DNA of 38,391 nucleotides, from the NCBI GenBank assembly GCA_046590205.1, contig JBKJTT010000086.1:1-38391 (forward strand), in the 5' to 3' direction. Position numbers and translations under genes: made by a program. Below the pieces are notes generated by a model, which saw nothing but the letters and a program-made list of their open reading frames with translations, had not been told where the DNA came from and did no database searches. Positions 32,153-38,391 of this stretch are shown here, in pieces (the first letter of the stretch is position 1; the number at the start of each line of letters is the position of its first letter). The stretch is from DATDEW01 sp046590205 (lineage in GTDB: Bacteria; Bacteroidota; Ignavibacteria; Palsa-1295).

Positions 32153-35100
32153 ATGAGAATGAACTTCACGGCGATACCCCCTCGTCTTACCGGCGTTGTT
32201 TCGGCTTTTTTTGCTATGTGCCTTTCTGTTGCAGCGTTTGGGCAGGGCGGAATAGCTTTGAAAACAGGACAGAAATATGTAACTGCTATTGTCGATCACG
32301 GTTCGGGTTGGGTGCAAGTGAAACAGTTTCCCGGCAACCCTATAAGTGGATCGTACAGCTATCCGCAGAAGTCATTCGTTTCTTTTAGTGTGAATGGAAA
32401 GGTCTATACGAATAATGATGTAGGGCTTGGTGTATTGCCCGCGAATACTTTTATTTTAACCAATGGAGTTTTATCGAAGAAAAAAGGTATAAATCCTAAT
32501 ACAGATACTATCGTATGTATATGGCGTGACAAAGACGGCGTTGATCTTATCCAAGAAGTCTATCCGGTCCTCTTTGAACGCAGTGAGCAGATCGTATTCC
32601 GTTGGAAAGCGTTGAATAAAACACAAAATCCCGCCAGTATTGCTGTTCAATATCTCTTAGATGTTCAGGTAGGAGTCGATAATGTGGTCAATGATGGTGC
32701 TCCAATACTAACACGATATGGTTATCGCCCCAACTGGGATGTATTTACCTCCTCTACAGGGACAGGTGTCCCATGGTTCTATGTTGCATTCCAAAATAGA
32801 CTTCCAAATAGCCCCACTTTCGATCCCGGACTAACCGGTCAGGGCTATACTGATAACACATTTGCAAATCTCGGGCTTACCAAGCCCTACCGCCAGACGA
32901 TCGGAGATTGGAATACACTTATCACAGTCCGATGGGGACCACCGGCACCACTTCCGGGTGGAGAATATAGGGATTGTGCAACATTGCTTGAATTTAGTGG
33001 TGGTACAGGTGTACCAAATAAGGAATCGTTTCTTGCTGCGACTTCATACGGAACAGGTGAGTTCGCAACATGCAAAGGGCAGATATTTGGTATTGTATTC
33101 TATCCCCTTCGTATTAAATGGCAAGCACCTAATTTAGTACCTGATCCTTTTAATGTAGAGTTCTATGCATTTAATCCTCAAACAGTAACTGGTGCGCCAA
33201 ATACGAATATTTCCCTGACAGTTGGTCCACATCTAACGATTACCGGTCCGACTCCTGTAACTAATGGCGGAAAGAGTCAAACGCAAGTTGTAGTAGGATC
33301 GGGAGGACCTGGCTTTATTCCTCCTCTTGGGGTAGGGTATGCAAGTTGGACTATCAAACCCGAAAAAGTCACACAGTGCAGCACGGATCTTTTAAGCACT
33401 CTGAAGTTTACCGCCATCAGTCCCGGTCTGGGGTACCCCATCTTTGTCAATGAAATTGACGGTTCTGATATATGTGAACACCCTATCATCATTGAATGCG
33501 CGAACGAAGATAAACATCCGCCTATCATAGATACATTTATCCGTGTTGATGAGTTTACTCGCAAATTTGACGTGTATGATAATCGCCCTGTCACGGACAA
33601 AGGCATTAAGTCTATTACCTGGATTCCGCAGACGGGGACGGATTCTTCAAAGTTCGATGTAAGTTACTTACCCGCGATCACTCCGTGCGACAAAGTAAAA
33701 CATACTATCACTGTCAATCAAAAGGATTCTACGATCGGCGGTTGTTTTGATTTTACGTTTGAGGATTGCGTTGGTAACAAGAGTGACACAACGATGTGCT
33801 TTATCCCAAAGATCATCCCTGCTAATCCGGACACATTACCTCCGATCATTAGTATTGTTGAGCAGATCGGAAAATTTGACAGCACTTCACCAATTTGTAA
33901 TAGCAGATTGGATTCACTTGTAGCCAGGGAGCCGCGTACAACAGACAGAGGTCTCATTTCCATATTTGTTACGGCTTTCAATAATATGGAATTGCGCTCG
34001 CTGCCTGTAACTCCAGGCGCAAAAGAGCATTTCTTCGCTGTTCGAGTAATTGATTCCATGTACGATGGAAATATTACGGTACGAGCGATGGATCTTGATT
34101 CTAATTTCAGCGATATAACATTACTCTATTGTACAATAGCTGATACAATAAAGCCAAGAGTGCAGATAGAACCAGATGGAGTCTATAGAGGCAGATGGAT
34201 GGTGAAAGTTTGGGAAGACCGCCCGTGGGATCGTTTGATAGATGTTATCACTGTCGTCAGCCCGGTCAATGTCCGATTCCCCAACGGGGCACCACCGACC
34301 CTAGCCCAGACGAGTGGAAGAGATTACTACGAATTCCCGATCGTTGCACTCGATACGACGAAGCCGTCTTCATTTTGTATCGATGCTATCGATCTTGCAA
34401 AGAATATCAGTTCAAGGATATGTGTGACACAAGGTATTGATTCGGATAAATATGCGCCGGTCATTACTTATGTGCCACCGGCAAATACGAACCCGATTAT
34501 CATTACCGTTACTGTTGATGACCGTCATAAAGATGCAAACGGTGACTCTATTGTATGGGATAAAGGCGTAGAGTCAGTCTGGTTTACCAATGTCATTGGT
34601 GTTAAAACACCGGGACCACTTTCATTCGCAAACTGCCCGATGATCGCACCGACATTTGACCTCTCTGTTATTGATACTCTTGCGGTAACACCAACTGCAT
34701 GTGTGACAATATGGGCACGCGATTGTGCAGGGAATGTCGCTGTACCCGTGACATGGTGCTATCCGTATAAACAGGATACGATGCCGCCGGTCATAGTCGG
34801 GACGCATATCGGACGCGGACAAATTGACTTCATCGTTACAGATTCTGCTCTCTATGATAGAGGCAATGATCTTATCGAGCTGGTCAACGAAGTGAACTTC
34901 ACACCTCCGATCAATATAAATGCCGGTCGTGCGCCTGTTGTACCGAATCTCTTGGTTACTCGTAATCTTTCAACCTCATCAAAGGGTACGCTTCAGACAA
35001 CCGATTACTGGGGGACACAGACGAATACGAACTTGAGCCAACATCAAGCATCGATTGATTTTGGCATCTACGTTCAGAACCTTGCGATGACCAAGGGTAT

Positions 35101-35869
35101 CTTGTTGCAGAAGTCAGGCGATTTTGTTGTGCCTGTATTCGTAATCCAAACAGATACGTTTGCGCTTAACTCAAAAGGTATTCGTGAGTTCGAGTTCACG
35201 TTCACGATCAATGGTGATGCACAGTCTATTGCATACAAAGATGCAAGTTCGGCTGGTACGCTTTCTACGAATTGGGTGTTGAATTCTACACGCAATGGTA
35301 ATCAGATCACAGTTCATGGCACTGCTCCGACGGGTGCTGTTCTGGCTGATCCGCTTAATGATTACAGGACGCCGCTTGTCTTGCTTGAATTCTCAGCGAC
35401 AAAGGATGAGGTCATTCGTGACATCACGCTTGATATTGAGCCGGTAAACGGTGATTACGTTATCTATAACAACAACCTCCCTCATGAACTTTTCGGCAAG
35501 AATGCACGGGTTACGCTTCCTGCTCCGTATGGTTCATTATCGGGTTCGCACATCGTTATCATTGGTACATGTACTCCGTCTCTTGCGGCTGATAACCCGA
35601 ATCCGTCGATTGTATCATTGCAGCAGAACAGACCGAATCCGTTCACTGCGAATACAATGCTGCGTTACACAGTAAAAGAAGAGGGGCCTGTACGCTTGGT
35701 CGTTTATGATATGCTTGGTAATGAGATGCAGACGCTTTACGAAGGTGTGCAGAAGCAGGGCACGTATGACATAACCTTTGACGGTACGCCGTTCCCGGGT
35801 GGTTCATACCTTGTCCGCTTACAAGCAGGAAATGTTGTCAAACAGAAGAGCATTATGCTTCAAAAGTAG
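32153..35869 (+). CDS. Large T9SS surface protein with tandem Ig-like repeats and cohesin-like domain
   Basis: 1238 residues with a signal peptide ending SVAAFGQ. AAGGA precedes the ATG by 8 bases. Residues about 30-440 are an unrecognised beta-rich region. From about 450 to 930 there are five repeats of roughly 100-110 residues, each opening with a D-x-x-x-P-x-I pattern (KHPPIID, TLPPIIS, TIKPRVQ, KYAPVIT, TMPPVIV). Most also contain a DRG/DKG-like turn and a Cys-bearing V-x-A-x-D-x-x-x-N segment (VCIWRDK-like, TIWARDCAGN). About 985-1125 looks cohesin-like. The last 85 residues are a FlgD-like type A sorting domain (LQQNRPNPFTANTMLRYTVK, GSYLVRLQAGNVVKQKSIML). Predicted to be secreted by T9SS and surface-attached. 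Confidence 0.88.
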   Translation: MRMNFTAIPPRLTGVVSAFFAMCLSVAAFGQGGIALKTGQKYVTAIVDHGSGWVQVKQFPGNPISGSYSYPQKSFVSFSVNGKVYTNNDVGLGVLPANTFILTNGVLSKKKGINPNTDTIVCIWRDKDGVDLIQEVYPVLFERSEQIVFRWKALNKTQNPASIAVQYLLDVQVGVDNVVNDGAPILTRYGYRPNWDVFTSSTGTGVPWFYVAFQNRLPNSPTFDPGLTGQGYTDNTFANLGLTKPYRQTIGDWNTLITVRWGPPAPLPGGEYRDCATLLEFSGGTGVPNKESFLAATSYGTGEFATCKGQIFGIVFYPLRIKWQAPNLVPDPFNVEFYAFNPQTVTGAPNTNISLTVGPHLTITGPTPVTNGGKSQTQVVVGSGGPGFIPPLGVGYASWTIKPEKVTQCSTDLLSTLKFTAISPGLGYPIFVNEIDGSDICEHPIIIECANEDKHPPIIDTFIRVDEFTRKFDVYDNRPVTDKGIKSITWIPQTGTDSSKFDVSYLPAITPCDKVKHTITVNQKDSTIGGCFDFTFEDCVGNKSDTTMCFIPKIIPANPDTLPPIISIVEQIGKFDSTSPICNSRLDSLVAREPRTTDRGLISIFVTAFNNMELRSLPVTPGAKEHFFAVRVIDSMYDGNITVRAMDLDSNFSDITLLYCTIADTIKPRVQIEPDGVYRGRWMVKVWEDRPWDRLIDVITVVSPVNVRFPNGAPPTLAQTSGRDYYEFPIVALDTTKPSSFCIDAIDLAKNISSRICVTQGIDSDKYAPVITYVPPANTNPIIITVTVDDRHKDANGDSIVWDKGVESVWFTNVIGVKTPGPLSFANCPMIAPTFDLSVIDTLAVTPTACVTIWARDCAGNVAVPVTWCYPYKQDTMPPVIVGTHIGRGQIDFIVTDSALYDRGNDLIELVNEVNFTPPININAGRAPVVPNLLVTRNLSTSSKGTLQTTDYWGTQTNTNLSQHQASIDFGIYVQNLAMTKGILLQKSGDFVVPVFVIQTDTFALNSKGIREFEFTFTINGDAQSIAYKDASSAGTLSTNWVLNSTRNGNQITVHGTAPTGAVLADPLNDYRTPLVLLEFSATKDEVIRDITLDIEPVNGDYVIYNNNLPHELFGKNARVTLPAPYGSLSGSHIVIIGTCTPSLAADNPNPSIVSLQQNRPNPFTANTMLRYTVKEEGPVRLVVYDMLGNEMQTLYEGVQKQGTYDITFDGTPFPGGSYLVRLQAGNVVKQKSIMLQK

Positions 35870-35889
35870 TACGTAGAGCATTATTGAAG

Positions 35890-35922
35890 AAAGCCGGTAG
35901 AGAATTTCTATCGGCTTTTTTC
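35890..35922 (+). terminator. Intrinsic terminator of the surface-protein gene
   Basis: AAGCCGGTAGA pairs with TCTATCGGCTT (11 bp, one G-T) around GAATT, followed by TTTTTT. It lies 22 bases after the stop at 35869. Confidence 0.88.
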
Positions 35923-36025
35923 TTGGTCATAATCTTCTGCCTGTAACAAGCGGGTATATCTGCGTAGCCAATAATGCAATTTTGCCGAGCGATCGGCTGT
36001 TTACAACCCTTTCCCAATCATTTTC

Positions 36026-36973
36026 ATGGCAGAGAACGAACGTAAGTCGCTTGATGAGATCCGTGCCGGAGCAAAGCCCTCGGCACCAACAAAGAAGCTA
36101 AAGAAGAAAGAGGCATGGTGGCGATCCCTCCTTTGGGCGCTTGTCGTTGCATTCATTATCCGCTCATTTTTGGTCGAGGCATTCCGCATCCCGACCGGCT
36201 CGATGAAGAACTCGCTCCTTGTCGGCGATTATCTTTTTGTCAGCAAGCTAAGCTACTACTTCCAGACCCCGAAGTATATCCCTTTTACCTCCGTAGAGCT
36301 TCCTCATATCGGTTTTAAGACATTTGGTGTTGACAGGGGCGATGTCGTTGTCTTTGAATTCCCCGGTATGCGCGACGAAGTGATCCCGAAAGATAAGAAT
36401 GTAAACTACATTAAACGTTGCATCGGTCTTCCCGGTGATACGGTAGAGGTACGTGATAAGCAAGTGTATGTGAATGGGAAGCCGATGGAGAACCCTGCCG
36501 AGATGCGCTATGATATGCGCTCAATGCCGCAGGGGCACCCCGAACCCGGTCAAGAGCTTTTCCCGAAAGGGAATACGTCGTGGAATCGTGATTGGTATGG
36601 TCCGATTCGTATTCCAAAACGAGGGGATACGATCCAGCTTACAGCAGAGAATGTTGATGGGTGGGCTGTCTTTATTCAACGTGAAGGACATACGATCCGT
36701 GTAGGTGATAACCAAACCATCATTCTTGACGGAATGCCCGTGCATCAGTACGTTGTCGAGCGTGATTATCTTTGGATGATGGGCGATAATCGCGACAACT
36801 CTCTTGATTCTCGCTTCTGGGGCTTTGCTCCGTATGAGAATGTCGTCGGCAGTGCGCTCTTTATTTACTGGTCATGGTACAATCCACCGGGAGATATGGG
36901 TGACGGCTTTGACGCCGAAGAGCCGCAGAACCTGCACGTTCGTTGGAATCGACTTCTCAATGGCATCCACTGA
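36026..36973 (+). CDS. lepB: Signal peptidase I
   Basis: 315 residues. It cleaves signal peptides of proteins exported by Sec or Tat on the outer face of the inner membrane. A basic cytoplasmic N-terminus (KKLKKKEAWWR) precedes one membrane helix (about 34-50). The catalytic serine is Ser59 in PTGSMKNSLLVGDYLF and the general base is Lys130 in NYIKRCIGLPGD. Box E is GDNRDNSLDSRFWG (about 253-266). An insertion rich in Met, Pro and Gly (about 160-200) is common in Bacteroidota-type enzymes. Many secreted proteins in the window depend on this activity. Its 3' end overlaps hemW by 14 bases. Confidence 0.95.
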   Translation: MAENERKSLDEIRAGAKPSAPTKKLKKKEAWWRSLLWALVVAFIIRSFLVEAFRIPTGSMKNSLLVGDYLFVSKLSYYFQTPKYIPFTSVELPHIGFKTFGVDRGDVVVFEFPGMRDEVIPKDKNVNYIKRCIGLPGDTVEVRDKQVYVNGKPMENPAEMRYDMRSMPQGHPEPGQELFPKGNTSWNRDWYGPIRIPKRGDTIQLTAENVDGWAVFIQREGHTIRVGDNQTIILDGMPVHQYVVERDYLWMMGDNRDNSLDSRFWGFAPYENVVGSALFIYWSWYNPPGDMGDGFDAEEPQNLHVRWNRLLNGIH

Positions 36974-38117
36974 TGCACCGCTTTCGTTATATCTGCATAT
37001 TCCGTTCTGTGAGCGGAAATGTATCTATTGTGATTTCTATTCGATAGAAGATCTTACTCCGCAGCGCGAGTTCGTCGCGCTGCTTGTAAAAGAGATTGAC
37101 TTAAAGCTCCAAGCATTTCCCGAACACAAAGGCAGAAGCATCTCGACGCTTTTCTTTGGCGGCGGCACGCCGTCGCTCCTTTCTCCAGAAGAACTTGCGT
37201 CAATTGTTACGAAGCTCAAAGAGTACTTTGTGTTCTCTCCGGATATTGAATTCACTCTCGAATGCAACCCGGGCACAATCACGCTCGAAAAACTGCAAGG
37301 GTACCGCTCACTTGGTGCGAATCGTTTAAGTTTTGGTGTGCAGTCATTCAATGAAGATGAGTTGAAGTTCTTGAGCCGCATCCATGATGCGAACCAGGCG
37401 CGCGAAGCTATCGCCCTTGCTCGACAAGCAGGATTTGAGAGCGTAAACCTCGATCTTATCTTCGCACTCCCAAAGCAAACCAAAGAAAAGCTCGCGTATT
37501 CAATTGATGAAGCATTAAAGCTCGGTACAGACCATATAAGCGCATATAATCTCATTGTTGAAGAGGGGACACCCCTGAACCGCATGGTCAAGCTTGGTCA
37601 AGTTGGCGAGCTTGGTGTTGATGATGCGGCAGAACTGATGAGCTTTGTCCAAGAACGCTTATCTGATGCGGGTTACGAGCAGTATGAAATCTCGAATTAC
37701 GCTCGTTCGCCAAAACATAGATGCAAACATAATCTTGTCTATTGGGATGGTTTTGCAGATTATATGTCATTTGGTCCGTCAGCGCATGAGTTCTTAGGCG
37801 GGATGCGCTCATGGAATATCTCTTCGCTTGATAAGTACGGCGAAATGATAAAGAGCGGCAACATACCACGCAATAATTCAGAGACTGTTTCAACCGACCA
37901 GCACCGGACAGAAGTGCTCTATTGTCAGCTTCGTTCGACAGGGATTGTGATAAGTCAGTTTAATTTTGCTTTCGATGAGGACATCCTGCTTCATCCTGAT
38001 ATGAAACATCTCATATCCGATGGTATGATTATCGAGAAAGACGGACGACTGTGCCTTACGCAAAAAGGGTACCGCTACTGCGACGCGGTCGTAGTGAAGT
38101 TGATGAATCTCGCTTAA
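36960..38117 (+). CDS. hemW: HemW-type radical SAM protein
   Basis: 385 residues from ATG 36960; a longer frame starting at 36804 lies inside lepB and is rejected. The start SLYLHIPFCERKCIYCDFYS contains the radical-SAM cysteines C17, C21 and C24 with HemW-type spacing (CxxxCxxC). Further family motifs are FFGGGTPSLLSPEEL, FTLECNPGT, RLSFGVQSFNEDELKFL, VNLDLIFALPKQT and YEISNYARSP. HemW binds heme and is thought to deliver it to respiratory enzymes; it is often annotated as oxygen-independent coproporphyrinogen III oxidase but lacks that role. Overlap with lepB suggests one transcript. Confidence 0.94.
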   Translation: MASTDAPLSLYLHIPFCERKCIYCDFYSIEDLTPQREFVALLVKEIDLKLQAFPEHKGRSISTLFFGGGTPSLLSPEELASIVTKLKEYFVFSPDIEFTLECNPGTITLEKLQGYRSLGANRLSFGVQSFNEDELKFLSRIHDANQAREAIALARQAGFESVNLDLIFALPKQTKEKLAYSIDEALKLGTDHISAYNLIVEEGTPLNRMVKLGQVGELGVDDAAELMSFVQERLSDAGYEQYEISNYARSPKHRCKHNLVYWDGFADYMSFGPSAHEFLGGMRSWNISSLDKYGEMIKSGNIPRNNSETVSTDQHRTEVLYCQLRSTGIVISQFNFAFDEDILLHPDMKHLISDGMIIEKDGRLCLTQKGYRYCDAVVVKLMNLA

Positions 38118-38169
38118 AAATATTTTCAAAAAAAGCAAAATTTAATTTGGAAATCAGGTAAAAGGGTTG

Positions 38170-38177
38170 TATATTCG
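38170..38177 (+). promoter_or_regulatory. Probable -7 element TATATTCG
   Basis: TATATTCG at 38170-38177, identical to that at 8259-8266. It would give a leader of about 125 bases before the ATG at 38309. No clear TTG lies at the right distance, although TTTGG occurs near 38150. Confidence 0.45.
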
Positions 38178-38308
38178 TATACTAGCCATTGCGAATATCT
38201 TTTATTACTACCCGTAGATAGTCACTTTGGTTCGTTAAAGTAAACAACTTTTTCACGTGCGTCGTGTTCTACATCAAAGGGCATAGCGCACACATTGACT
38301 AACATCAT

Positions 38309-38391
38309 ATGCAAAACACAAGAAACAACCCGAAACACGGCGTTTTTCGCCTCTTTATTGCCCTCGCACTCTTTGGCGCGATTTTTGCGGG
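38309..38391 (+). CDS. Exported protein, N-terminal fragment (runs off right edge)
   Basis: ATG 38309 opens a frame to the window end without a stop: MQNTRNNPKHGVFRLFIALA, then LFGAIFAG. This is a typical signal peptide or first membrane helix with a basic N-terminus. Only 27 codons are visible, so the product cannot be named. Confidence 0.6.
   Translation, partial: MQNTRNNPKHGVFRLFIALALFGAIFA

Noticed and set aside
38165..38182. GTATA-TTCG-TATAC hairpin
   Set aside because: The 5-bp AT stem coincides with the -7 promoter octamer, which explains it better.
1..38391. CRISPR array, phage or plasmid genes
   Set aside because: No regularly spaced 25-40-bp repeats with unique spacers and no integrase, portal, replication or transposase gene was seen.

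Overview
The window looks like a chromosomal segment from the Bacteroidota/Chlorobiota (FCB) side of the bacterial tree, probably a Kapabacteria- or Ignavibacteria-like lineage. The reasons are: at least five proteins end in type IX secretion (T9SS) type A sorting domains; choice-of-anchor (ASPM/SPD-2/Hydin-like) repeats are abundant; many genes lack a clear Shine-Dalgarno; and several promoters fit the Bacteroidota -33 TTG / -7 TAnnTTTG pattern. No rRNA, tRNA, CRISPR array, transposase or phage gene was seen. The lineage is inferred from these traits only.

Layout. 1-1130 (-) is the 5' part of a secreted protein running off the left edge. 1354-9854 holds a MoxR/RavA-type AAA+ ATPase and, 5.6 kb further on, a VWA protein that is its probable partner. 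Between them lie a DUF2283 protein, a mosaic T9SS protein, a secreted 5'-nucleotidase, a YjbR/MmcQ protein and two secreted proteins. A 49-residue membrane protein not covered by any long reading frame is encoded antisense to the VWA gene's 3' end. 9955-10474 is gene-poor but contains a period-9 array and a long hairpin. 10478-14052 encodes a minimal T9SS protein, a lipoprotein/beta-barrel protein and a YfbK-like VWA protein. Upstream of the last gene, 14241-14520 (-) is a strong candidate for an unidentified structured RNA: a 14-bp closing stem, an H-type pseudoknot, a GNRA hairpin and an intrinsic terminator.

14616-16272 carries a stand-alone Rieske protein, a GntR/FCD regulator and an OmpH/Skp-like protein. 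16273-16808 contains a 142-bp inverted-repeat element with an outward-facing promoter, and a palindromic repeat. 16809-19365 pairs an ECF sigma factor with a transmembrane protein that ends in a T9SS sorting domain and has a palindromic repeat inserted in its coding sequence. 19473-23960 includes a truncated BNR protein, a small membrane protein, DUF92, DUF1697, a TPR protein and homogentisate 1,2-dioxygenase.

23962-35869 is an envelope/surface block: a 1231-residue BNR plus choice-of-anchor plus cohesin-like T9SS protein, a VWA-OmpA lipoprotein, a PorE-like PD40-OmpA protein, a beta-barrel protein and a 1238-residue T9SS protein with tandem repeats. The window ends with signal peptidase I overlapping hemW, then the signal peptide of one more exported protein. 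The dominant theme is cell-envelope and surface biology. The least explained items are the pseudoknotted RNA, the sigma factor/T9SS-tail pair and the palindromic repeats near it.
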